Shown here one piece after another: positions 53,155-61,345 of a stretch of DNA of 64,000 nucleotides; position 1 is the stretch's first letter, and every line of letters begins with the position of its first letter. Position numbers and translations under genes: made by a program. This stretch comes from Flavobacteriaceae bacterium UBA6268 (GTDB lineage Bacteria > Bacteroidota > Bacteroidia > Flavobacteriales > Flavobacteriaceae), in assembly GCA_002440705.1 (NCBI GenBank), contig DJVA01000065.1, positions 1-64,000 of the forward strand, in the 5' to 3' direction. The notes under the pieces were generated by a model. That model saw only the letters and a program-made list of their open reading frames with translations, ran no database searches and had not been told where the DNA came from.

Positions 53155-54174
53155 TTATTTCCATAATGATGAAAAAAATGATTTTTTCTTAGGCGCTTCA
53201 TGGAGTGCTTCTAAACTGTACCCGCCTTTGGCGAGTACAGTTGCAACTAGGGTAATGGGATTTCCTTTTTCTTGGTTTTTATACCAATCTAATAAAGCTC
53301 CTGCAATTATTTTGGCCCTGGGTTCGATCAAGCTTCCGTGTCCCTCGCCCAGCCCAATGCCCGGATGCCCCGCCGGTCCAGACATAGCAGGTCTGGAGTC
53401 CCTGAAAAGTCGTTGTTCCGGCATTCTTGGCAAATGCATAATAAAATTGTGTAATATTTGGGTATTTTGACCGGGTTCGTCAGGATTTTCAATGTAATAT
53501 ATCACAATATTATCCATCCTTTTTTTAACTTTTCCAAAGCTATTGGGGCATTTAAATTCCGTAACAAATGCAAACTTTGCCTTTGCCAGTTCTCGGGATA
53601 AATAGCCCATAACGGCTATCAATTCATCGGGGACCACATTTAACGTCATCCGAAGCTCTTTCCAGCTATCTTGACCGCTTTTTCGCTTAACGGAAGAAAG
53701 GCGCTCTTTGTATTCAAAAGCTCTTGGGAGTTCCACATTATAAAACCCTCCCTGATTTTTGGGATGTACATTCTCATAGTGAAGCTCTTGCAAAAAATCA
53801 AACTTTTCTTGTGCTACCGGTTCTTCCGGATTGTATTTGGAAGCCATATCATACACAATAGGCCACGCCTGTTCGAGGTTCATGCCGGCATGAATCATTC
53901 TACTTTCAATTACCATTTTAATGAGCTGTTCCAGGGTTTCCGAAGTGCTACCCCCAAACTTTTGGACGATGGCGGGTCCAGCTATGCTATTTTTTTTCAA
54001 TCCAGCTTCAGAACCAATGGAATTCGGGGTTCCCTGCTGTACCCTTTGAAGAACTTTAGTTGGACGGTTGTCTTCCAATACTCTACCAAATCCCAATTCC
54101 TTCCCCTTTTGGATGCCATTGGAACTACCATGGGTTTTAAACTCTTTATCTTTTTGTTGGACGAGGTGTTTCAT
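53155..54174 (-). CDS. putative eCIS cargo: DNRP-type leader plus HopA1-like effector domain
   Basis: This is a 339-residue protein without a signal peptide. The first 75 residues look like the leader of eCIS-loaded proteins: Gln-rich, with LEDNRPTKVLQRVQQ at residues 33-47 and IVQKFGG at 69-75. The part from about 170 to 300 resembles the HopA1 effector family: WKELRMTLNVVPDELI, then FKCPNSFGKVKKRMDNIVIYY, then PGIGLGEGHG followed by RAKIIAGALLDWY. HopA1 is a type III effector in Pseudomonas, and HopA1-like proteins act as lyases on phosphorylated Ser/Thr in some lanthipeptide systems (from memory). The start overlaps the stop of the upstream DUF4157 gene in ATGA. Leader and position are strong; the HopA1 match is by pattern only. 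Confidence 0.55.
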   Translation of the reverse strand: MKHLVQQKDKEFKTHGSSNGIQKGKELGFGRVLEDNRPTKVLQRVQQGTPNSIGSEAGLKKNSIAGPAIVQKFGGSTSETLEQLIKMVIESRMIHAGMNLEQAWPIVYDMASKYNPEEPVAQEKFDFLQELHYENVHPKNQGGFYNVELPRAFEYKERLSSVKRKSGQDSWKELRMTLNVVPDELIAVMGYLSRELAKAKFAFVTEFKCPNSFGKVKKRMDNIVIYYIENPDEPGQNTQILHNFIMHLPRMPEQRLFRDSRPAMSGPAGHPGIGLGEGHGSLIEPRAKIIAGALLDWYKNQEKGNPITLVATVLAKGGYSLEALHEAPKKKSFFSSLWK

Positions 54175-55460
54175 TTGTCATCTGGGTGTTTTGGAAATTC
54201 TGTTAAGCGTTTGGTGTCCATTCTGGAATCCCAGGCCTTTTCCCAAGTATTGGGCTCAGAATCGATCCAAGTATTTTGAACACTGGCAAAGGCCTTGGCC
54301 AGAATAACCTCGGTATCACCAATCAAACCGGTTTGTCCCACTCTTGTATTACGGTGCATCATCCGGGCAATTTGCTGCTTTTTTAGGGGCCCCTCTTTTT
54401 CAAGACCCAACCTTTCGGCTAGAAGGAGTTTTTCTTTATCTGAATCTAGAAATTTCGAATCGCCCCAATAGCGTACCGATGCTTTTCCTAACAAACCATC
54501 CCTTTTTTTCAAGGTCCGGTTTTCTGGATCGGAATTAAATTTTACTTTGGCCATATGCTCGATGTATTTTTCCAAAGCTTCACTATTTTCATCCTCATCT
54601 GTCAATTTTTTGTCGGCATGCCTTTCAGCCTCCATGGGTTTATTGGGCTTCCAGCCCATATGTTCATAAAATCCTACCGCCATGGGTGCTGCCATAAAAA
54701 TCTCTATGGTTTTAAAGTCTTTTGCCCTAGCTATTTTGCACATATAATACACCAAGAGGGCTCCTAAACCACTACCCAACTCGGGGTCTGAAATGATATG
54801 ACTTAACACAAACGCTTTTCGATCGGGCATTTGCTCGATACTAAAATTTAGGCTGCCCGAATGAAGGTCTTTCTTATTTCCGGCAATCTGTATGGCATCA
54901 ATATCGTTACCTTTTAGTTGTATGCTAAAAACCCTTTTGCTCTTTTTATTTTCTCTCACAAAAGGAAAGCGTTGCACTGTTTGGGAATCGACTGCTTTTT
55001 TGGAAATAACCGGTGCCCGATTGGTTTGTGTAGATGTGACCTTGTGCCCCATTACATCTGCCTCCCGCTCGAGTGAATTGCTATCATTGATTGCTACATT
55101 CTTGGCATGATAAGTTGGCTTTACTCTTCCTTGTTTTTGCTGGACTACATGCCATGCCTCGTGGGGCAAGTGTTTTTCCTGACCATTGGCCAAATGAATT
55201 TGATTGCCTTGTGCATAGGCATGGGCATTCAATTGAGCAGGTTTGCTGGAATTGTAATGTACCTTTACATCATCCATAGCATATCCAGAAAGGTTTTCGA
55301 TTCCTTCTTTCAAGGCATTAGGCAATCCCCCACTATTGGTTTTTTTTTGTAGGACACCCAAACCCCTTTGATCCTTTAATGAAAGCCCCTTGGAACCGCT
55401 TTGCAGCGGTTTAGAAGCCCCTTTCGGCTTAGTTCCTTTCCGATTTTGATATTCCATCAA
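54171..55460 (-). CDS. putative eCIS cargo: DUF4157 domain fused to GNAT acetyltransferase
   Basis: This is a 429-residue protein without a signal peptide. Residues about 44-135 form a DUF4157 domain, the hallmark of eCIS-associated proteins. It has GLPNALKEGIENLSGYAMDD, the metallopeptidase motif HEAWH (H100, E101, H104), VVQQKQGRVKP, and the distal LEREADVMG (130-138) that supplies a third metal ligand. A short linker with TVQRF (161-165) leads to a GNAT acetyltransferase (about 176-275). There the acetyl-CoA loop is ELGSGLGALLV (227-237) and the closing strand is GFYEHMGWKP. A charged helical tail of 150 residues of unknown type follows. It is probably a toxin loaded into the contractile particle. 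The acetylation target is unknown. Confidence 0.78.
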   Translation of the reverse strand: MMEYQNRKGTKPKGASKPLQSGSKGLSLKDQRGLGVLQKKTNSGGLPNALKEGIENLSGYAMDDVKVHYNSSKPAQLNAHAYAQGNQIHLANGQEKHLPHEAWHVVQQKQGRVKPTYHAKNVAINDSNSLEREADVMGHKVTSTQTNRAPVISKKAVDSQTVQRFPFVRENKKSKRVFSIQLKGNDIDAIQIAGNKKDLHSGSLNFSIEQMPDRKAFVLSHIISDPELGSGLGALLVYYMCKIARAKDFKTIEIFMAAPMAVGFYEHMGWKPNKPMEAERHADKKLTDEDENSEALEKYIEHMAKVKFNSDPENRTLKKRDGLLGKASVRYWGDSKFLDSDKEKLLLAERLGLEKEGPLKKQQIARMMHRNTRVGQTGLIGDTEVILAKAFASVQNTWIDSEPNTWEKAWDSRMDTKRLTEFPKHPDDK

Positions 55461-55476
55461 GTATTGAACGTATATT

Positions 55477-56091
55477 TTAATGCCCCATTAGCTGTGAGGT
55501 GTACAAGATCCAATCATTTCTTACTTTAACATTTACGGGGCTTGAGCTGTGCTTATAGTCGGCAATCGAAGTGTACTCGTTTTTTTCGACGAGATGGGCC
55601 AAAAAAGCTTCATAAGGATCCTTGAATCCCTCTGGGTAGGAATGGCCGCTTAGGATCCTTGCCAAGAGCCGGGTGTTGTAGATTCGATGGAATTGAAAGG
55701 TTCCCACCAAATTCATGGCTTTTACGGTAGTATTTCCTAACTGATTTTCGTGATGGTCGCAAAACTTTTGTTGGCTGAAATACCTTTTCAAACCCTCAAG
55801 CAATTGCATTTCAATTTTTTTTAAAAAACCAACTGTTTTGTCTCCTTCCTTTTTCAGAACCATAATCATTTGGTGTTCCGAAATGGCATAAGCAAAAAGG
55901 GAGTGTTGGGTAATCTTAAGCACTTGGTTCAATGCATGGGCCATCATCATTTTTCGCAGATCCCCCGGAATGGCCTTATGCCACCTATGATTCATTAGCA
56001 CAATGGCCTCATAACCCTTTTTAACCCCTATAATGTCTTCGGGATTTCGATCGTTTTTATTTTGGTGATGGCGATGGGCCATGCTACGCAT
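55477..56091 (-). CDS. small protein resembling a degenerate Y1/HUH (IS200-like) transposase
   Basis: This 204-residue protein starts directly after the ATPase stop codon (TAAATG) and ends 16 bases before the DUF4157 cargo gene. Its course recalls Y1 transposase-like (REP-associated) proteins: AIVLMNHRWHKAIP near the start, a central FAYAISEHQMIMVLK strand where active enzymes have an NHxH (HUH) motif, and a tail AHLVEKNEYTSIADYKHSS like the usual end. Only the first histidine of HUH is kept, so nicking activity is unlikely. It could be a domesticated protein acting in the locus, or an unrelated eCIS accessory. I am not sure of the family. Confidence 0.45.
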   Translation of the reverse strand: MRSMAHRHHQNKNDRNPEDIIGVKKGYEAIVLMNHRWHKAIPGDLRKMMMAHALNQVLKITQHSLFAYAISEHQMIMVLKKEGDKTVGFLKKIEMQLLEGLKRYFSQQKFCDHHENQLGNTTVKAMNLVGTFQFHRIYNTRLLARILSGHSYPEGFKDPYEAFLAHLVEKNEYTSIADYKHSSSPVNVKVRNDWILYTSQLMGH

Positions 56092-57435
56092 TTATAGGGT
56101 TTTGTTTTCTTTTTTGAATTCCTTGCGAATACCTTGCAAAAGCTCTTGTTTTGTAACTACGGTATTATTTCGTTGCACGGCTGCCAGGGCACAGTAACGC
56201 AGCACGTTGATGATGGATCCTCCTGTGATTTCATAATCATTGGCAATTTGTTGCAGATCCACCTCAGGAGCGAGCGTACAGGTTCCCGAAAATGCCATCT
56301 CCCATAGTTCCAGACGGTCCTCGGGTCCCGGCACTTCAAATTGAATCATCGACTGAAACCTTCTCGTGAACGCTTCATCCATATTGGATTTAAGGTTGGA
56401 GGATAAAATTACAACTCCCGGAAAATCTTCAATGCGTTGCAATAGGTATGATACTTGCTGGTTGGCATAGCGATCGTTCGAAGAGCTTGTGAGGGTCCTC
56501 TTCCCAAAAAGGGCATCGGCCTCATCAAAAAAAAGGATCCACTTGCGATGTTGGGCAATATCGAAAATCCTTGCCAAGTTTTTTTCAGTTTCACCAACAT
56601 ATTTAGAAACCACCATGGACAAATCCACTTTATAAACATCCCGTCCAGAACTTTTCCCCAGCAATGTAGCCGTAAGCGTCTTTCCTGTTCCAGGGGGACC
56701 ATAGAATAGTGCACGATAACCGGGTTTTAGATGTTTATCCAGCCCCCAGTCCAACATTAAAGTTTCTCCATGTTCCAACCAAGTCTGAATTTCCATCAAC
56801 TGGTTAAGCACCGATTGATCTAATACCACATCCTCCCATTCTAGCTTAGTCGTTATTTTTTGTGCAGGAAACGAAATGCTTTGTTCAACCTGAGGCATGG
56901 ATCCGGTGAGAAAGTACTCAAGCCATTGCTCGTTAATGGATAAGGTTCCATTGATCTTTGGAATATGCATTTCAGTTTCGCCCAGCAACAATACCTGTTC
57001 TTTCATGAGGATATGATCTGGGTTCAGCAATTGAAACACCTCCCCAAACGCCAAGGGGTCTGTTGCGGCAATTAAAAATCTTAGGGTTGCCCCCGTGGGG
57101 AAAAATCCGCTGTGGTTAGCATCAACTACCCCTCCAAATTCGGTAAATGCACGATCATAAAGTTGGTTTTTTCCGAAGAAGATATCCAAGACTTCTGGCT
57201 TAAGGTGCGGCGCCATGGCCAATGCCAAGGCCAGTCGTTCATTGGTATTCAAATTCCATTCCCGAATAGTCGAAGCATACGCCCCCTCGTCATCCGATAG
57301 CTCTTGCATGTCAATATCCTGCCATCGATTTTCGTGCCCGTCCTGTAATAGATAACTTCTAATGACTTGGTCAATGACTTTACCCAACCATTCCATTTCA
57401 GCATGCAGTACCGTAATCCCATCATTCATTTCCAT
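56092..57435 (-). CDS. eCIS AAA+ ATPase (Afp15-like)
   Basis: This is a 447-residue AAA+ ATPase. The N-terminal half (about 1-200) is specific to the contractile-injection-system group. The motor has Walker A GPPGTGKT (246-253), Walker B ILFFDEADALFGKR (DEAD at 304-307), a sensor asparagine in VVILSSNLKSN and an arginine finger region DEAFTRRFQ. Afp15-type ATPases are a constant component of eCIS loci and are thought to help assembly or cargo loading. They are not contraction motors, since contraction uses stored sheath energy. The gene overlaps the end of the preceding gene by 14 bases (57422-57435) and directly abuts the following one. Confidence 0.88.
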   Translation of the reverse strand: MEMNDGITVLHAEMEWLGKVIDQVIRSYLLQDGHENRWQDIDMQELSDDEGAYASTIREWNLNTNERLALALAMAPHLKPEVLDIFFGKNQLYDRAFTEFGGVVDANHSGFFPTGATLRFLIAATDPLAFGEVFQLLNPDHILMKEQVLLLGETEMHIPKINGTLSINEQWLEYFLTGSMPQVEQSISFPAQKITTKLEWEDVVLDQSVLNQLMEIQTWLEHGETLMLDWGLDKHLKPGYRALFYGPPGTGKTLTATLLGKSSGRDVYKVDLSMVVSKYVGETEKNLARIFDIAQHRKWILFFDEADALFGKRTLTSSSNDRYANQQVSYLLQRIEDFPGVVILSSNLKSNMDEAFTRRFQSMIQFEVPGPEDRLELWEMAFSGTCTLAPEVDLQQIANDYEITGGSIINVLRYCALAAVQRNNTVVTKQELLQGIRKEFKKENKTL

Positions 57436-58354
57436 ATTCCATGAATAGTTTTTGGATATCGTCCATATTAAAATCGCCCCATTGAAAATACTGCAAAGCG
57501 GTATTGCTGTTCAATTGATTGCTCTGTAACATATCCAAGACCGAAGTGTGGAGTTGTGTTTGGTGCCGGGGTTGTGGGTTGGAATTGGTCTCTTCAAAAA
57601 AGTCATAGTCAAAAAAATCGTTGGCCCAAGTTTCATAATTGAGCCGTTCCTGAATCAATTCACTGATAAACAATTGCAATTTTTCATCTCGGGTTATTAA
57701 CTTTTTAGCCCTAAAAAAACTGGGGACTCTTTTTTCTTCCCGATGGTAGAATTCCATGTTTTTTGACTGTATGGTTTTCACCTCGGGCATTCCAAAAATA
57801 TCCACCAGCCCAAAGTTTTCATTCTTGGTAGCAATTTCCAGTTCGGCATCTGCATCACTGGCAATGGCAAGGGTCCAATGATTGGTCGTCACACATTCCG
57901 TAACCACATACAGTTCCCTAAATGAAAAAAAAGTTTGGGTAAGTTTAATGATAAGTTCGTCTTGAAGGTCCTGCCAATTGGCGATACGCACACTTTCGGG
58001 CTCCGATCCCTTAAATAAGTAGCTTCCTGCCTGCTTGAACGCCAAAACTTGCTTGCTGAACTGAAACTCTTCCCCCATGTCGAAATTTGTTGCAACTTCC
58101 CTGCCTGAATAAGGCTTTGTGACCCCACTGCTCAAATTCCAATTGGAAGGATTTAACCGAACCCCATAGTCGAATTTGGTGCGTTCGGGGCCAATGATCC
58201 CCTTTCTGTAAATATTTCCCAACGCCACCATTTCCCCATTTTTGACCTGAAAAAAGTCGCCCGGATATAGGCTATGGAAAAAAGGTCGGGAAGGCAGATA
58301 CCCTCCAGAACGCAAATAAAAATCACTGAAGTATTTCTGAAAAATACGTTTCAT
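57422..58354 (-). CDS. eCIS-locus protein of unknown function, possible gasdermin-like fold
   Basis: This is a 310-residue protein with no signal peptide or membrane helix. Residues about 1-235 show an order of segments that recalls bacterial gasdermin-type pore formers. Near the N-terminus are GGYLPSR and LYPGDFFQVKNGEMVALG. Around residue 150 lies RELYVVTECVTTNHWTLAIA followed by AELEIA. Then comes SKNMEFYHREEKRVPSFFRA. The last 75 residues are acidic and asparagine/glutamine-rich (EETNSNPQPRHQTQ) and end in a likely helical tail. This resemblance is my own pattern reading, not a search result. It overlaps the ATPase gene by 14 bases, so the two are probably coupled. A plainer alternative is an eCIS structural accessory. 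Confidence 0.45.
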   Translation of the reverse strand: MKRIFQKYFSDFYLRSGGYLPSRPFFHSLYPGDFFQVKNGEMVALGNIYRKGIIGPERTKFDYGVRLNPSNWNLSSGVTKPYSGREVATNFDMGEEFQFSKQVLAFKQAGSYLFKGSEPESVRIANWQDLQDELIIKLTQTFFSFRELYVVTECVTTNHWTLAIASDADAELEIATKNENFGLVDIFGMPEVKTIQSKNMEFYHREEKRVPSFFRAKKLITRDEKLQLFISELIQERLNYETWANDFFDYDFFEETNSNPQPRHQTQLHTSVLDMLQSNQLNSNTALQYFQWGDFNMDDIQKLFMEYGNE

Positions 58355-58403
58355 GTTACAACTTTTTACGATTTAGCACTTCACAAGATACACAATCGTT
58401 TTC

Positions 58404-59273
58404 TTAGGAGGCCAATGCAGCTGCATTCGCTGCCGCCAAACCAGATTGCAACGAGCTGAGTTTCACTTGGGCCTTGTCCAGTAAGCCATTGGCCTTGTCC
58501 AGTTGCTTCTTGGTGCTGTTTGCTGCTTTTTGCGATTTTATGAAATCGGCTTTGGCGGCATCATAGGCGCTGTCTATTAGGGTTTTCAATGAACTGTTCG
58601 GACTCTTACTTTGATCTCCTTCATCTTTCGCTCTCGGGTTTTTGGATTTGCTTGCGGGTTGGGTAAAATTACCGGTAAGTACCGAGTTTAGTTTCACAGC
58701 TTCTATGTATTCCAATGCAAGAGCCGCTTGGGATTCCATGTTGATGGCATGGGAGGCAAAGGTAGACTTCAAAGCAACCAAAGCCAATGCTACTGCATTA
58801 TTGGCATCTTTTCCCGCATTGGCCATGATGGACATCAATTCATCCGAAATCAAAGGATTTAATTCTTTATTTCGGATCAGGATGTTTGAAAGTCTGTTAA
58901 TCACCTCGGCGCTGTAAATCAATTTATCGACCACCAACTTCATTCTGGAAGAGACTTCATTGCTCTTGGACTTTGCATCGTTTATTTCGTTGTTGGTAAT
59001 GTTTGAATTGTTTTGAAGGTTTGCCACTTCACTCACCAATTCATCCAGCATTTCTACGTTAGTCTGCGCTTGATCCCTTTTGGCTTCGGCGCTCGCCATG
59101 AAATTTTGGAAATTGGTGTATTTCTCTGTTAGTGAATTTACCATGGCTTGGTATTGTTCCACTTCGTGTTGGGCGTCCAATACTTGAATGGCCAAATAAT
59201 CCAGTTCGGCCTTTTTCTGTTCGGTAACATTGTATCGCACTTTATTTGTTGAATGTTTGACTACAGTTTCCAT
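58404..59273 (-). CDS. alanine-rich helical protein of the eCIS locus
   Basis: This 289-residue protein is almost entirely alpha-helical in composition (A, K, L, E, N, S), without signal peptide or membrane helix. Long heptad-like stretches cover about residues 20-120 (AELDYLAIQVLDAQHEVEQY) and 225-285 (AAKADFIKSQKAANSTKKQL). Between them are a less charged helical stretch (about 125-195, IMANAGKDANNAVALALVA) and a Ser/Lys/Asn-rich linker. Its layout parallels the N-terminal half of the next upstream gene (59310-61250). It could be an elongated fibre, a plug or a helical-bundle cargo. I do not recognise a family. Confidence 0.5.
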   Translation of the reverse strand: METVVKHSTNKVRYNVTEQKKAELDYLAIQVLDAQHEVEQYQAMVNSLTEKYTNFQNFMASAEAKRDQAQTNVEMLDELVSEVANLQNNSNITNNEINDAKSKSNEVSSRMKLVVDKLIYSAEVINRLSNILIRNKELNPLISDELMSIMANAGKDANNAVALALVALKSTFASHAINMESQAALALEYIEAVKLNSVLTGNFTQPASKSKNPRAKDEGDQSKSPNSSLKTLIDSAYDAAKADFIKSQKAANSTKKQLDKANGLLDKAQVKLSSLQSGLAAANAAALAS

Positions 59274-59309
59274 AATGCTATGTTTTTAAAATGAATAATT
59301 TATTTTTCT

Positions 59310-61250
59310 TTAATTGATATTTTTGGGCCCAGCCACTGAAACAGCACTGGTATATTGATTTGCCAAGTGCTCTGGTGCGGAAGAAGTTGCCAATACAACA
59401 GGCAAGTATTTTTGATCTGTCTGTAATGGATTTCCAAAATTATCGGTCGTTTCAGGCCCAATAGTGGCCTTATAGGTAATGGTCTGTGGTACATCATCAG
59501 CTTTGTCCTTGGCAGATGGCTTTTGCAAGGGTAAAACTGACGTTTGCCAGTCTGAGCCTGGGATGTAATTCCCAGCAGATACCTGCTCTGCCAGGGTGAG
59601 ATTGAAGAAGATACCAGGCTGGAACAGTGTTTCTAAGGTCAAAACGTTCAAAGCCTCTTGCTTTTCAGTTTCAAGCTTTTGCGCAAGGCTCTTCACAATT
59701 TCTATTTGCTTCAAAATTCCGTCGCGCGCTTTTCCTTTTGCTTTTTTATCAGCTGGTTCAGCGGCATCAAAAGCTTCTTGTGCGGAGGCAAGTTTTCCTT
59801 GTAATGCATTCATATTTTGATACACATCACTAATTTGTGGATCGTACTTATTGTTGACGTTTTCCACTTTATTGACTTCAGCTTCAATTGAATTAAGCCC
59901 ACTTTCGGTAAGGAGTCCTCCCACAATTTTAGGATCGGCTGGAACAAAAATCCCTCGGTATTCTACTGGCATGCCTTTGTTGTCATTCCCATTCATTGTA
60001 AATGAAAATTCTCCCGATTTAATGGCAATGGTATCGGGTTTTGGTGCAATGAGTTGATTTGTAATGGCAAACCCAGCAGAAGGTGCCGAAAGGTAATCTT
60101 CAAAATTGTTGATGTCTTTTTTGTAGTCGCTGTAATAAACTCCCATCAAGAAAACCACATAGTTGGTTCCAAACTCGATCTTTTGCCCATCGGTATCTTT
60201 GATGGACAAAAGGTTCATATTCACTTTTTGGGAAGGAGAAACAGTCGTTTTTTTTCCTGGATTTGCACCAGCATTAGGGCCCGACGGCTGGTTCGTTGTT
60301 AAGGTTACTGGCGTAAACCTACCATCATTGCTACGCAAGATGCGATCGGCCGAATTGATATTAAAAGTAGTTTTCTTTTGCTCCTTTACTACGAAAAGGA
60401 AATAATTTTGCACCGGATAGCCAACTTCGGAACTGTTATTCGCAAAAGGCGTTTTGAGTAAATTAAACGCTACTTGGAACGATTGCGTGCTGATTGCGGT
60501 TACCTGCAATCCAAGGTTCAATTGATTGTTGGTCCTGGTATAAGCAGTTTGGCTGGCCAAATAATCGGTGTACAGATCTACCAAAACCCCTTCTGCTTCT
60601 TTTTCCTTGGTATTGGTTTGGGCCAAGGTGGCATTGTCGGTATTGACTGCTGTGGAATATTTGTCAAATTCTTCGGATGCGACCTTTAGGATATTGTTGA
60701 CAGCGGTGTTGGTAGCTTTGGCTTTCGCCGCAACCGTTGGTGCCGAAATTTGTGCAGCAGCCGAAGAGGCTTCCATGGCAAGATTGGACACTTCTTCAAT
60801 GGCCGCAGCAGTTTGATTGATCAATTGATAGGCCTGCAAGGCCTCTGGATGAAGGGGATCTCCATGATCGGCCGCACTGATGATGCTGAAGGCACTACCT
60901 ATGTCCGAAGCCAATTTTAATACGGCATTGGAAGCAATCTGGACGTTTGCTGCCCCCACGGAGGCATTCGTTACGCTTTGACTCACGTAAGCTTTTCCCT
61001 GATTGGCAGCCATCAAAAGGTTTTGGGATATAGTGCTGTTAATTACCGCTTGGTCTTTCACCGCTCCTTTTGCCTTGAGGTCTGCTTCGGCCGACTCGAG
61101 TTTATCCGCAGCGGTAATGCGGGCACCCTGTGCATAATAGAGGCTGAACATGGCCGCATTCTGTTGGGCATTTTTCTTTTTCTGATCCAGTTCCTGGCTT
61201 TGCAATGAAGCCAGTACATCAGCATGTAAATTGTCGTTGTAAGAGTTCAT
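59310..61250 (-). CDS. large helical/beta protein of the eCIS locus, unknown function
   Basis: This is a 646-residue protein without signal peptide. Residues about 15-240 are alanine- and asparagine-rich helices (ANVQIASNAVLKLASDIGSA, NQTAAAIEEVSNLAMEASSA). A beta-rich middle (about 250-440) holds QNYFLFVVKEQKKTTFNIN and FGTNYVVFLMGVYYSDYKK, a Gly/Pro/Asn spacer near 320-335, and SGEFSFTMNGND. A second helical hairpin (about 460-540) and a short terminal beta part end the chain. The helical half resembles the smaller neighbour at 58404-59273, so the two may be partners. It could be a fibre, baseplate or needle-associated part, or cargo. No family is recognised. Confidence 0.5.
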   Translation of the reverse strand: MNSYNDNLHADVLASLQSQELDQKKKNAQQNAAMFSLYYAQGARITAADKLESAEADLKAKGAVKDQAVINSTISQNLLMAANQGKAYVSQSVTNASVGAANVQIASNAVLKLASDIGSAFSIISAADHGDPLHPEALQAYQLINQTAAAIEEVSNLAMEASSAAAQISAPTVAAKAKATNTAVNNILKVASEEFDKYSTAVNTDNATLAQTNTKEKEAEGVLVDLYTDYLASQTAYTRTNNQLNLGLQVTAISTQSFQVAFNLLKTPFANNSSEVGYPVQNYFLFVVKEQKKTTFNINSADRILRSNDGRFTPVTLTTNQPSGPNAGANPGKKTTVSPSQKVNMNLLSIKDTDGQKIEFGTNYVVFLMGVYYSDYKKDINNFEDYLSAPSAGFAITNQLIAPKPDTIAIKSGEFSFTMNGNDNKGMPVEYRGIFVPADPKIVGGLLTESGLNSIEAEVNKVENVNNKYDPQISDVYQNMNALQGKLASAQEAFDAAEPADKKAKGKARDGILKQIEIVKSLAQKLETEKQEALNVLTLETLFQPGIFFNLTLAEQVSAGNYIPGSDWQTSVLPLQKPSAKDKADDVPQTITYKATIGPETTDNFGNPLQTDQKYLPVVLATSSAPEHLANQYTSAVSVAGPKNIN

Positions 61251-61345
61251 AAGAATAGTTTTTTAATTAGTAATACATTTAGCAATCTATGGGCCTCATC
61301 ACTTACCCACTTTCAAAACACTATGTTGGTCATGGCCTATCATCG

